Positions 41,101-48,400 are shown, numbered from the stretch's first letter. The stretch is 64,000 bases of DNA from Anadara kagoshimensis (GCA_021292105.1 CM037870.1:68799260-68863259); one strand, 5' to 3'. Translations and numbers: made by a program. Notes: a model not told the origin generated them from the sequence alone.

Positions 41101-44100
41101 ATGATATGGCTGTCGAGTGGTCGAGACACGTGTAGCCAGTGTCTGTAAACATGTTGTCATGATATGGATGTCGAGTGGTCGAGACACGGTAAACCAGTGT
41201 CTGTAAACATGCTGTCATGATATGGCTGTCGAGTGGTCGAGACACGGTAACCCAGTGTCTGTAAACATGCTGTCATGATATGGCTGTCGAGTGGTCGAGA
41301 CACAGATAGCCAGTGTCTGTAAACATACTGTTATGATATGGCTGTCGAGTGGTCGAGACACGGTAAACCAGTGTCTGTAAACATGCTGTCATAATATGGA
41401 TGTCGAGTGGTCGAGACACAGATAGCCATTATCTGTAAACATGCTGTCATGATATGGATGTCGAGTGGTCGAGACACGGTAACCCAGTGTCTGTAAACAT
41501 GCTCTCATAATATGGCTGTCGAGTGGTCGAGACACAGATAGCCAGTGTCTGTAAACATGCTGTCATGATATGGATGTCGAGTGGTCGAGACACGGTAACC
41601 CAGTGTCTGTAAACATGCTGTCATGATATGGCTGCCGAGTGGTCGAGACACGGTAACCCAGTGTCTGTAAACATGCTGTCATGATATGGCTGTCGAGTGG
41701 TCGAGACACGGTAAACCAGTGTCTGTAAACATGATGTCATGATATGATTGTTGAGTGGTCGAGACACGGTAACCCAGTGTCTGTAAACATGCTGTCATGA
41801 TATGGCTGTCGAGTGGTCAAGACACAGATTGCTAGTGTCTGTAAACATGTTGTCATGATATGGCTGTCGAGTGGTCGAGACACAGATAGCCAGTGTCTGT
41901 AAACATGTTGTTATGATATGGATGTCGAGTGGTCGAGACACGGTAACCCAGTGTCTGTAAACATGCTGTCATGATATCGATGTCGAGTGGTCGAGACACG
42001 GTAACCCAGTGTCTGTAAACATGCTGTCATGATATGACTGTCGAGTGGTCGAGACACGGTAACCCAGTGTCTGTAAACATGCTGTTATGATATGGCTGTC
42101 GAGTGGTCGAGATACAGATAGGCAGTGTCTGTAAACATGCTGTTATGATATGGCTGTCGAGTGGTCGAGACACGGTAACCCAGTGTCTGTAAACATGCTG
42201 TCATGATATGGCTGTCGAGTGGTCAAGACACAGATTGCTAGTGTCTGTAAACATGCTGTCATGATATGGCTCTCGAGTGGTCGAGACACAGATAGCCAGT
42301 GTCTGTAAACATGCTGTCATGATATGGCTGTCGAGTGGTCGAGACACGGGTAGCCAGTGTCTGTAAACATGCTGTCATGATATGGCTGTCGAGTGGTCGA
42401 GACACGGGTAGCCAGTGTCTGTAAACATGTTGTCATGATATGGATGTCGAGTGGTCGAGACACAGATAGCCAGTGTCTGTAAACATGTTGTCATCATATT
42501 GATGTCGAGTGGTCGAGACACGGGTAGCCAGTGTCTGTAAACATGCTGTCATGATATGGCTGTCGAGTGGTCGAGACACGTGTAGCCAGTGTCTGTAAAC
42601 ATGTTGTCATGATATGGATGTCGAGTGGTCGAGACACGGTAAACCAGTGTCTGTAAACATGCTGTCATGATATGGCTGTCGAGTGGTCGAGACACGGTAA
42701 CACAGTGTCTATAAACATGCTGTCATGATATGGCTGTCGAGTGGTCGAGACACAGATAGCCAGTGTCTGTAAACATACTGTTATGATATGGCTGTCGAGT
42801 GGTCGAGACACGGTAAACCAGTGTCTGTAAACATGCTGTCATAATATGGATGTCGAGTGGTCGAGACACAAATAGCCATTATCTGTAAACATGCTGTCAT
42901 GATATGGATGTCGAGTGGTCGAGACACGGTAACCCAGTGTCTGTAAACATGCTGTCATGATATGGCTGTCGAGTGGTCGAGACACGGTAAACCAGTGTCT
43001 GTAAACATGCTGTCATGATATGGATGTCGAGTGGTGGAGACACGGTAACCCAGTGTCTGTAAACATGTTGTCATGAAATGGATGTCGAGTGGTCGAGACA
43101 CAGATAGCCAGTGTCTGTAAACATGCTGTCATGATATGGCTGTCGAGTGGTCGAGACACGGTAACCCAGTGTCTGTAAACATGCTGTTATGATATGGCTG
43201 TCGAGAGGTCGAGACACAGATAGCCAGTGTCTGTAAACATGCTGTTATGATATGGCTGTCGAGAGGTCGAGACACAGATAGCCCGTGTCTATAAACATGC
43301 TGTCATGATATGGCTATCGAGTGGTCGAGACACAAATAGCCAGTGTCTGTAAACATGCTGTCGTGATATGGCTGTCGAGTGGTCAAGACACGGTAACCCA
43401 GTGTCTGTAAACATGCTGTCATGATATAGATGTCGAGTGGTCGAGACAAAGTAACCCAGTGTCTGTAAAACATGCTGTCATGATATGGCTGTCGAGTGGT
43501 CGAGACACGGTAACCCAATGTCTGTAAACATGCTGTCACGATATGGCTGTCGAGTGGTCAAGACACAGATAGCCAGTGTCTGTAAACATGCTGTCATGAT
43601 ATGGATGTCGAGTGGTCGAGACACGGTAACCCAGTGTCTGTAAACATGCTGTCATGATATGGATGTCGAGTGGTCGAGACACGGTAACCCAGTGTCTGTA
43701 AACATGCTGTCATGATATGGCTGTCGAGTGGTCCAGACACAGATAGCCATTATCTGTAAACATTCTGTCATGATATGAATGTCGAGTGGTCGAGACACGG
43801 TAACCCAGTGTATGTAAATATGCTGTCATGATATGGATGTCGAGTGGTCGAGACACGGTAACCCAGTGTCTGTAAACATGCTGTCATGATATGGATGTCG
43901 AGTGGTCGAGACACAGATAGCCAGTGTCTGTAAACATGCTGTCATGATATGGATGTCGAGTGGTCGAGACACAGATAGCCAGTGTCTGTAAACATGCTGT
44001 CATGATATGGATGTCGAGTGGTCGAGACACGGTAACCCAGTGTCTGTAAACATGCTGTCATGATATGGATGTCGAGTGGTCGAAACACGGTAACCCAGTA

Positions 44101-45689
44101 TCTCTAAACATGCTGTCATGATATGGCTTTCGAGTGGTCGAGACACGGTAACCCAGTGTCTGTAAACATGCTGTCATGATATGGCTGTCGAGTGGTCGAG
44201 ACACAGATAGCCAGTGTCTGTAAACATGCTGTCATGATATGGCTGTCGAGTGGTCAAGACACAGATTGCTAGTGTCTGTAAACATGCTGTCATGATATGG
44301 ATGTCGAGTGGTCGAGACACGGTAACCCAGTGTCTGTAAACATGCTGTCATGATATGGCTGTCGAGTGGTCGAGACACAGATTGCCAGTGTCTGTAAACA
44401 TGCTGTCATGATATGGCTGTCGAGTGGTCGAGACACAGATAGCCATTATCTGTAAACATGCTGTCATGATATGGCTGTCGAGTGGTCGAGACACGGTAAC
44501 CCAGTGTCTGTAAACATGCTGTCATGATATGGATGTCGAGTGGTCGAGATACAGATTGCCAGTGTCTGTAAACATGCTGTCATGATATGGATGTCGAGTG
44601 GTCGCGATCGAGACACAGATAGCCAGTGTCTGTAAACATGCTGTCAAGATATGGATGTCGAGGGTTCGAGACACGGTAACCCAGTGTCTGTAAACATGCT
44701 GTCATGATATGGATGTGGAGGGTTCGAGATGATCTGTTTCTTTTGCAATAAATCGCTGCATTCGTGTTAAACTTTCGACAGGTCTATACTGCATATTTTT
44801 GAAAAAGCACACGGTCTGAGTAATGTCAATAGGTATTTGATATGCCGACGTTTTTTTCTTCTAAAATTGACGACATCTGAATTCGTTTACTAGTAAAATG
44901 GTGTTTTTTTTTTTAAATAGTGAAATCTGATATCGGAAAATTTATAAACTTGGGCGATGACTACCCATCAGTATTAGGAAAACAAAAAATAATTTGTTTT
45001 GGAAAGAATTACTTAGTTCAGAGGATCAGAATTCGGCATTACAATTTCCAATTTTGCAAAATAAAAATAAATAGAAAAACAGTTTTATACGAGGCATGGT
45101 ATAGACAAGGTGTTTTACAATACAAAATCTATTAAATGAAAAGGGCAGATTCTTTACTTATTATATGATTATAATGAGATATATATGAAAGGTTATTTGA
45201 AACATAAATGAGTGAGTGAGTAATGGTGTTTAACGTCCCAGTCAAGAATATTTCACTTATATCGAGACGTCGCCAGCTATAGGCGAAAGTGCAGAAATTT
45301 TGCCTGTGCGTTGCGCTTATGGCATTAAATATACAGCAGGGTTCTTTAGCGTGCCAAGCCCAACGTGACACGGGACCACGTTTATTTTAAGTTCCCATCC
45401 GAAAGAACCGTGACTTTCATTTCGTAATGTCGAGTGCTTGGCAAAAGAACAGTCACTACCCACTTTCAAGTCTTGGGTCAGACCCGGCCGGGGTTCGAAC
45501 CCACGACCTTCCACTTACGGAGCAAGCACTCTACCAACTGAGCTACCGCAGTGGTTCAAAAACATAAATGAAAAGTGTTCTGTAAATAATAACGTGTTAA
45601 CTACGGTAGTAAGGTTTATTTTTCGATTAAGTAGAATGTAGAGACTTCGTAGCTTTGTCTTGTATTATGATATATGGTTGACACACCGA

Positions 45690-45733
<44 letters not shown>

Positions 45734-48072
45734 GTCATTGTTATATATTGTATGTTTAATTTTTTAAAATTAAAAAGTGTGGATTTAGGACAAGTTCATC
45801 TAAATTAAAAAAAATATGGGGTCATATTTATGTAGTGTCATGTACCTGTTGAAAGTGACGTAAGGTTATGGGTAGCAGCTGCAAAAAACACAGCTGAGAT
45901 ATGGATGAGAGGGTTTGTTTGAGGCGATACTTTGTAAGCGTAGTGTTAAACTTTGATCTCGGTATGTCATTATAAGTCATAAATTATACACAGATATTTT
46001 AAGGCCAAGCTAAAATAATATACTGCTCACACATTTCATACTAGGGAAATTCAAAACCCTATGTATAAATTACATTGCTTCCTCCAAAGTTTGAAGACTT
46101 CTGCATGAAATATATATATATAGCAGTAAGGGCAATTGTTTCTTACCTATTAATCAAGTCAGGGACTAATTTTAGCTTCAACCAACCAGAATAACAGAAC
46201 GCATGTTTTTAAGATAAAATAATTATATTATACAATTCAGCTAAATAAAGTATGTGTGTACTGTTTATAACGAATAACATATTATCCAATACACAAGGGA
46301 CCTTTAATGCCTAGTGTTGTGAATCGGTGGCGTGCGGATCACATCGACTCTCAATAACTGTGTTCCCTTTTAAGAAGAGCTTAATGTCGGAAAGTTTGTC
46401 TGTGCGTTTTCCGAAGGTAAGATGTTTGTCCAGAGCATTCGATTGCTTCCCTCTGACATCGCAGTGAAAAGAATCTAAAGTATAAACAGAAATGGATTAC
46501 ACTCAGTTATTTGTCTCTAAAAAGTTTATTACTGAAAATATTTTATTTTTTCTTAATAAAATATATTTATAATCAACCGGCCTAATATGCACTTTAGGTT
46601 TCCATAATGTATAGTTTGCTATAATCCAGCTTTACTGAGAAAAATTTCACAATTTCTGCAATGATGAAAAATTAACAAAGTCTGTTTACTCCGCCTTTTT
46701 CCCATGTAAGGCATAATGATAGTTCATGACCTTTTTTCATCATATAACCAGTTTATTATGCAAGAAAGACTAATCAACCATTTTCCTGCCCTGTATTAAG
46801 GCCAAACCAAATCAAGTTCTGTTTAATGTTATTTTACCATAATACATTCTAAAGAAATTTCCGCTATGATTCAGATGGGAAAATGCTTATATGAGCAAGT
46901 AGACGGAAGTTAGGTATGTATCTGGAATTCTTTTTTTTTAATTCTCAGAAATATACAGAGATGTAAATTTATATATGTACATCTCAAACCTAATACTACC
47001 TTTTTACCAGTAGCTTAATAAAGCAATGGATTAAAGAACAATTAGTGATACGCTTATGCTTTTGTAAACAGTTAAAAATAAACATGTATAAATTGCATTC
47101 ACTTCAAGTGCAAGTCATTTTGCAATTTACTTGACAGTTGTTGGATCTGTTACTCTCTCCATAACCTTATACACAGGTATTTATTTTTCTTTGGCCTCAT
47201 TTTGGTGTCATCAAGCTGTTGTCCAGTCTATAAGTCAATCACCTGTGACACCTTTTAAACTTTGAATGACACTCATAGTAAAAAGGGTTTGGTTTGTCAT
47301 AAGAGGTGGAGTCAAATACTTAGATTTTTTCAGCTTGAACATTTTTGGCAAAAATTTACACTATACAGAGGCAAAGTCTCAAGCGATAAAAAATTCAAAC
47401 CATTATGATAAATTAGGCCGAGTCATGTTATATACACAGCCAAATTTCTGTTTCTCATCTTCAACTGATTTTTGAGAAAAATCCGTAAAACTGAGTGTAA
47501 TCCATTTCTGATTATACTTTAGACTGGTGCATAACACCATTTCCCTACTCTAGTGCATAAAATTTGTCTGTTCGCTTTCAAAGACTAGCATTCCGGTTTC
47601 CCCCAACATGCCAGAACAGATTGTGTTGATGTACACGTTACAGAATGTAGACTGATACACAACACCTTTTCTTTTGTACATAAGATACCTCTTATCAACA
47701 TCGGACAAAACAAACATTATGACTGGTGATTTGGACAAAAATATCATCACTGATGTGTTTTCTTTATTCTATTTTACAGCAGCCAACAATTACGTCCAGG
47801 AATCGCCGGTTCCTTTAAGACTGGAAACACATTCTGGAGAGGACGTCGGGATATATTCCAGAGGACCGCTATCCCATCTGTTACACGGTGTCCAGGAACA
47901 ACATTATATAGCACATGTGATGATGTATGCTTCCTGTGTGGGTAAAAATAAAAAACATTGTGAGAGAAGCGCACCTGTTTCACCAAACAACGCCTCTCTA
48001 TCAAAGTGTCATTATTTGTCATTTGTAGCAATCGCTATCATATTATTCATTATAACAATTATGTATATATAA
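5801..48072 (+). CDS. ALP: Alkaline phosphatase, GPI-anchored type, nine exons (5' end missing)
   Basis: Joined exons: 5801-6018, 7767-7941, 8718-8884, 11784-11894, 31618-31720, 32790-32930, 34654-34845, 36820-36948, 47780-48072. All introns are GT/AG, all phases match, and 508 codons precede TAA at 48070. Family knowledge: a secreted or membrane-tethered zinc/magnesium phosphomonoesterase that works through a phosphoserine. Seen here: VGDGMG (Zn2 Asp), ADSSQTATA (catalytic Ser after Asp), THATP (metal-site His and Thr), the arginine in AYRYW that binds phosphate, [11 protein letters not shown] (Glu, Asp, His ligands), TADHSH (Asp, His) and ETHSGEDV (last His). All expected catalytic positions are present, so the enzyme looks functional. 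The C-terminus has two Cys, a polar stretch and a hydrophobic end ([17 protein letters not shown]), as in GPI-anchor signals. The first visible exon begins at residues NDWEKMAQ, so the signal-peptide exon lies upstream and was not recognised. The paralogue type (bone/liver versus intestinal) cannot be told. Confidence 0.95.
6070..7027. repeat. Degenerate dispersed repeats in intron 1
   Basis: The motif 'tcttaatggacaggt', and variants such as 'attaatgaacatgtt' and 'cttaatggacaaatgg', recurs at irregular 70-120 bp spacing. The same motif family reappears at 11930-12450. No coding potential is seen. Confidence 0.45.
7028..7638. mobile_element. Small inverted-repeat element with perfect 25-bp termini
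   Basis: Positions 7028-7052 and 7614-7638 are exact reverse complements (AAAGAATGGAACAATCTAGA at the start). The left end also holds a local hairpin, TTCCGAA/TTCGGAA. Near the right end, TTAGGTCTGTGTTAAACTTT resembles the inner end of the CAGTACAGACC family. No target duplication was identified. Confidence 0.7.
7767..7941 (+). CDS. ALP: Alkaline phosphatase exon with the catalytic serine
   Basis: Acceptor TTTCAG ends at 7766; donor GT at 7942. It encodes [26 protein letters not shown] and on to LHYSKMEG. The serine directly after Asp in ADSSQTATA is the expected phosphorylated nucleophile. Many family members have Ala-Gly or Ala-Ala where this one has Ser-Gln. The exon enters in phase 0 and leaves one base of a glycine codon, matching the next exon. 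Confidence 0.93.
7942..8717. other. Intron 2, AT-rich
   Basis: No repeat, ORF or RNA gene was recognised between the two exons. Confidence 0.6.
8718..8884 (+). CDS. ALP: Alkaline phosphatase exon whose 3' end seeds an 81-bp array
   Basis: The acceptor AG ends at 8717. The exon completes the glycine codon and then encodes [20 protein letters not shown] to the end, DNDVD. The first consensus donor, GTAAGT at 8885, gives 55 full codons, about the length expected for the family before the next exon (VTLGGG). Part of the exon ([21 protein letters not shown]) is repeated downstream about 31 more times, each copy carrying a donor-like site. Later donors could therefore be used in frame, at least up to about 9777. 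Two N-glycosylation sequons (NIT, NCT) lie in the repeated part. Confidence 0.9.
8821..11408. repeat. 81-bp array made of alkaline phosphatase exon 3 end plus its splice donor, ~32 copies
   Basis: The unit is the last ~64 bases of the exon (from GTGGAATATCACCGG to GATGTCGAT) plus the donor and the first ~17 intron bases. Units 1-4 and most units after 10746 keep GTAAGT after GAT. Most middle units have GGTAGT or AGTAGT instead. From about 10990, units alternate between GACTATCACC and GAATATCACC, a 162-bp dimer. Single-base deletions (near 9776, 10612, 10790) and CAGTAG stops (9992, 10154, 10480) interrupt the frame. Confidence 0.97.
11409..11783. other. Intron 3 tail
   Basis: Unique AT-rich sequence lies between the 81-bp array and the acceptor at 11783. 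Nothing else is recognised. Confidence 0.6.
11784..11894 (+). CDS. ALP: Alkaline phosphatase exon (VTLGGGR region)
   Basis: The acceptor is TTTCCAG ending at 11783 and the donor GT is at 11895. The exon is 37 codons in phase 0: [20 protein letters not shown] through [10 protein letters not shown]. The Gly-rich VTLGGGR strand is well conserved in alkaline phosphatases and joins directly to the end of the preceding exon. Confidence 0.92.
11930..12450. repeat. Degenerate dispersed repeats in intron 4
   Basis: 'Cttaatggacagg(t)' recurs with 'tctttat' and 'aacac' neighbours at 12048, 12133, 12290 and 12350. This matches the degenerate repeats of 6070-7027. Confidence 0.45.
12641..12865. mobile_element. 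TIR element copy 5, short form with two subunits (225 bp)
   Basis: The left end TACAGTACAG begins at 12641. The right end GTTCGACAGACCTGTACTGT ends at 12865, giving TA at both ends. Inside are two imperfect subunits, GATAGCTAGCGACATAAAAA then CTGTCGAG, and GCAGCTAGCGAAAATCTGTCG. They look like the amplified unit of copy 1 at the two-copy stage. Confidence 0.8.
12866..13494. other. Intron 4 spacer
   Basis: AT-rich sequence with a short TTA-rich tract near 13055. No gene or clear element. Confidence 0.55.
13495..15400. mobile_element. Second MITE family, copy A, with perfect 42-bp termini
   Basis: Positions 13495-13536 and 15359-15400 are exact reverse complements (TGTGGGACCCCTATATGTAG outermost). 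The similarity continues inward through sub-repeats of CACAAATGTAGTAAC. ACCCC flanks both ends and may be a 5-bp target duplication. The interior has a 'cacttctatcgg' sub-repeat at 15001-15185 and no coding frame. Confidence 0.8.
15410..15795. mobile_element. Truncated direct copy of the left part of the second MITE family
   Basis: The sequence matches 13551-14130 in order: GTGTCACATATGTAGT, TTTACCACAAATGTA(G/A), ATGATAAAATATAATATTTT and GGTTTGTTTATTATTCCA. It has internal deletions and lies right beside copy A. Confidence 0.7.
15796..15929. repeat. Short tRNA-like SINE remnant
   Basis: GCAGGTTCGAACCCTGAC near 15821 is a good tRNA B-box. No A-box was found, so it is a fragment rather than a tRNA gene. 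Confidence 0.35.
15930..26854. mobile_element. TIR element copy 6, 10.9 kb, carrying a giant 32-bp array
   Basis: The left end is TACAATACAGGCCTGTCGAA at 15930. The right end is TTTCAACAGGCCTGTATTAT up to 26854, the reverse complement of the left end with a few changes. GTTAGCT lies inside each end. The sub-terminal sequence next to the right end (CACTACCTATCCATATCTTG) matches copy 4. Everything between is the minisatellite, with no protein. Confidence 0.85.
15995..26745. repeat. 32-bp minisatellite, about 335 copies
   Basis: The unit contains TAGCTGTTATCTATATCTCG and ACAGCTTCTCGG. Variant domains are visible: GTAGTTG/TTGACA mixed units at 17100-18000, ACAGGTTCTCGG at 18206-18375, GTACTTG units at 21000-22400, and GGCAGCAGTTA units at 23600-23760. 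A six-base AGATCT-type insertion gives TATAGATCTATA at about 20272, 20404, 20726, 24150, 24580, 24935, 25100 and 25410. Since 32 is not a multiple of three, open frames here are three-unit coincidences. Confidence 0.98.
26855..27769. other. Intron 4 spacer with one foldback
   Basis: AT-rich sequence. The only structure seen is the inverted repeat listed separately at 27154-27257. Confidence 0.55.
27154..27257. repeat. 104-bp foldback palindrome
   Basis: CATGGTATTTAAAGGGGTAA, then TGCAAGAT and GTGGCACG, pair with CGTGCCACTATCTTGCATTA and CCTTGAAATACCATG. The arms have a few bulges and a loop of about 25 bases. It may be a tiny MITE or the stem of one. Confidence 0.65.
29131..29173. repeat. 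(ATGT)n microsatellite
   Basis: About ten pure ATGT units in copy B of the second MITE family. Confidence 0.97.
29415..31313. mobile_element. Helitron-like element with ~330-bp internal repeats
   Basis: The 3' end has a perfect 7-bp hairpin, AGGCTCC-TG-GGAGCCT (31294-31309), followed by CTAG (31310-31313) and then host T. This is the signature of a Helitron terminus. Upstream, a block with 'gccaatgggaaccaaacttg', 'ccttagatggtaccttctg' and 'aatccaagatgg' repeats four to five times at roughly 290-340 bp. The 5' terminus is not defined, and no Rep/helicase is present. The class is inferred from the end structure only. Confidence 0.55.
31618..31720 (+). CDS. ALP: Alkaline phosphatase exon (HQYVWN region)
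   Basis: Acceptor TTTCCAG ends at 31617; donor GT at 31721. It encodes [18 protein letters not shown] and ends TTDSLL plus one base of glycine. It follows a 19.7-kb intron packed with repeats. The match to the family lies in the HxYVWN and SLLGLF stretches. Confidence 0.88.
31753..32082 (+). mobile_element. tRNA-derived SINE in intron 5
   Basis: ATGGCCGAGTGGTACTG (A-box region) and GTGGGTTCAAACCTC (B-box) sit about 35-45 bases apart, as in a Ser/Leu-type tRNA. About 250 bases of non-tRNA body follow, ending in a TATATA tract at 32068-32082. The rest of intron 5 (32083-32789) shows nothing. Confidence 0.7.
32790..32930 (+). CDS. ALP: Alkaline phosphatase exon ([15 protein letters not shown])
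   Basis: Acceptor TTTAAAG ends at 32789; donor GT at 32931. It encodes [15 protein letters not shown], then [14 protein letters not shown] and [10 protein letters not shown]. The Glu of MVEG is the expected magnesium-site ligand. Read-through into the intron would stop after five codons. A 39-bp tandem array begins about 55 bases downstream of the donor. Confidence 0.92.
32985..34480. repeat. 39-bp minisatellite in intron 6, about 38 copies
   Basis: The unit contains TTATTCCAACGGTAGTATCA and TTACTGTCCCTGTAGGGAG. It is very pure, with a few CAACAGTAG units and two short CCCTGTAGTCC or CCTCTAGTCC insertions near 34300 and 34420. Since 39 is a multiple of three, a 514-codon frame is open on + ([13 protein letters not shown] repeat) and 222 codons on minus. 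Neither has the features of a gene. Confidence 0.97.
34654..34845 (+). CDS. ALP: Alkaline phosphatase exon with metal ligands ([14 protein letters not shown])
   Basis: Acceptor ATTTAG ends at 34653; donor GTAAGT begins at 34846. It encodes [19 protein letters not shown] and on to [19 protein letters not shown]. Asp and His of IDRAHH and Asp-His of TADHSH are zinc ligands in the family. The more usual motif is IDHGHH; here Arg-Ala replaces His-Gly between the ligands. A TIR element starts only about six bases past the exon end. Confidence 0.93.
34852..35063. mobile_element. TIR element copy 7, short form, against the exon 7 donor
   Basis: The left end TATACAGATTTGTAGAAAGT begins about six bases after the exon 7 end. 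The right end is GTGTTACATTTTTACAGGTC to about 35063. The interior has single motifs (CGCGACAGGCTATCG, CTCTCAGCAGTTTTTCAG) comparable to copy 4. There is no array inside. Confidence 0.65.
35063..35350. repeat. 24-25-bp minisatellite, about 12 copies
   Basis: The unit is TTTATGTGTACACATGATAA plus TCAC, with ATGTACCACATG and GTGAACAC variants and partial units. It starts right at the right end of TIR copy 7. The remainder of intron 7 (35351-36819) is AT-rich and holds only the hairpin listed separately. Confidence 0.93.
36616..36672. repeat. 57-bp perfect hairpin in intron 7
   Basis: TGTCATGTGCTACTTTTGA (36616-36634) and TCAAAAGTAGCACATGACA (36654-36672) are exact reverse complements of 19 bases with a 19-base loop. 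Pairing continues imperfectly outward (TATCC against GGATC). The size is like a small-RNA precursor stem, but there is no evidence of expression. Confidence 0.75.
36820..36948 (+). CDS. ALP: Alkaline phosphatase exon ([10 protein letters not shown])
   Basis: Acceptor TTGTTTCAG ends at 36819; donor GTACGT begins at 36949. It encodes [16 protein letters not shown], then [18 protein letters not shown] and [14 protein letters not shown] is a hallmark of the family. The donor was chosen because the last base (a) joins the next exon's CA to give a Thr codon and an unbroken DTTANNY. Confidence 0.9.
36966..37190 (+). mobile_element. tRNA-derived SINE in intron 8
   Basis: TAGAGCATCGGACTTCAGAT resembles a tRNA A-box and anticodon arm. 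GTGGATTCGAATCCCGAC is a clear B-box. A non-tRNA body follows, ending near an A-rich run at 37168-37190. It begins about 20 bases after the exon 8 donor. Confidence 0.7.
37373..38780. mobile_element. Third TIR element, 1.4 kb, TA-flanked
   Basis: The left end TACAGTGCTTACGGCATTAG then CGGATC (37373-37398) is matched by the reverse complement at 38755-38780 with one mismatch. If TA is the target duplication, the terminus begins CAGTGC, as in Tc1/mariner/pogo-type MITEs. No transposase frame is seen. Confidence 0.75.
39020..44793. mobile_element. TIR element copy 8, 5.8 kb, carrying a 58-bp array
   Basis: The left end is TACAGTACAGACCTGTCAAA at 39020; the right end is GTGTTAAACTTTCGACAGGT, then CTATACTGCA, to 44793. 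The sub-terminal GAAGCTCGACTGTCGAGTAG is close to that of copy 2. The interior is all minisatellite. Confidence 0.87.
39080..44735. repeat. 58-bp minisatellite, about 97 copies, with 1,450-bp higher-order repeat
   Basis: The unit contains GTCGAGTGGTCGAGACAC, then GGTAACCCAG or AGATAGCCAG, then TGTCTGTAAACATGCTGTCA. Rare variants recur exactly 1,450 bp (25 units) apart: GGTCAAGACACAG at 40367 and 41817, TCATCATATT at 41041 and 42491, GACACGTGTAGCC near 41126 and 42576. About 1.2 kb is therefore block-duplicated. Confidence 0.97.
44794..45204. other. Intron 8 spacer
   Basis: AT-rich. A 71-codon ORF at 44920-45135 lacks any recognisable similarity, and nothing else is seen. Confidence 0.55.
45205..45556 (-). 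mobile_element. tRNA-derived SINE, minus strand, molluscan type
   Basis: Read on the minus strand, the head (45481-45556) gives GCGGTAGCTCAGTTGGTAGA (A-box) and GTGGGTTCGAACCCC (B-box). The two ends of the head do not pair as an acceptor stem, so it is a SINE head rather than a tRNA gene. The tail end on the plus strand is GAGTGAGTGAGTAATGGTGT and TTAACGTCCCAGTC, typical of molluscan SINE 3' regions. Confidence 0.85.
45692..45729. repeat. (GT)n microsatellite
   Basis: Nineteen uninterrupted GT dinucleotides. Confidence 0.98.
45841..45966. mobile_element. TIR element copy 9, degenerate short form
   Basis: TGTACCTGTTGAAAGTGACG at the left and AGTGTTAAACTTTGATCTCG at the right echo the family termini over about 125 bp. 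CACAGCTGAGATATGGATGA lies inside. It is weaker than the other copies. Confidence 0.5.
45967..47779. other. End of intron 8, AT-rich, with a distant inverted repeat
   Basis: No exon or RNA was recognised. Positions 46474-46508 and 47489-47523 are inverted repeats of 35 bases with one mismatch (TCTAAAGTATAAACAGAAAT against its complement). They may bound an element of 1,050 bp. Confidence 0.55.
47780..48072 (+). CDS. ALP: Alkaline phosphatase terminal exon with GPI signal
   Basis: Acceptor ATTTTACAG ends at 47779. It encodes [20 protein letters not shown], then [20 protein letters not shown] and a hydrophobic C-terminus, with TAA at 48070-48072. The His of ETHSGED is a zinc ligand. Ser and Asn residues before the final hydrophobic 17 residues are plausible GPI attachment sites, but the exact one cannot be told. 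AATAAA at 48105-48110 is the first possible poly(A) signal. Confidence 0.94.
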
Positions 48073-48400
48073 GGTAAATATCATAACTTAATATTTAATA
48101 CATAAATAAACCAATTGTAAAATATTAAATAGCTCATTTGTTTGTCATGTGTTTATATTTAAATCCCGATTAAAATGGTCAGCCAGACTTGGGCATTACT
48201 GTTGGGTTTGGTGGTACCACAAAAAAACCCGGTTCATTGTCATTATTTGTTCAGTCAGATTTTGGCGTTACAAAAGGATGTGGTGATCAATCGATGGAAA
48301 TTTGTAAGGAACAACGGTATACCTGCAAGACACTTCTCTGAAGTATTTTATGATCCATAAAATGTCATAGCCTCACCAAACATAATAAATAAAGCATAAC
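48073..48400 (+). promoter_or_regulatory. Probable 3' UTR and poly(A) signals of the alkaline phosphatase gene
   Basis: AATAAA lies at 48105-48110, 33 bases after the stop codon. Overlapping AATAAA motifs lie at 48384-48393. No transcript end can be seen directly. The 61-codon ORF at 48175-48360 lies between the two signals and shows no recognisable family. Confidence 0.5.

Noticed and set aside
45481..45556. Functional tRNA gene on the minus strand
   Set aside because: A- and B-boxes are good but the two ends do not pair as an acceptor stem, and the sequence continues into a SINE body.
48175..48360. 61-codon ORF that reads somewhat like a protein (NRWKFVRNNGIPARHFSEV)
   Set aside because: It lies between poly(A) signals in the likely 3' UTR, with no recognised family or splice evidence.
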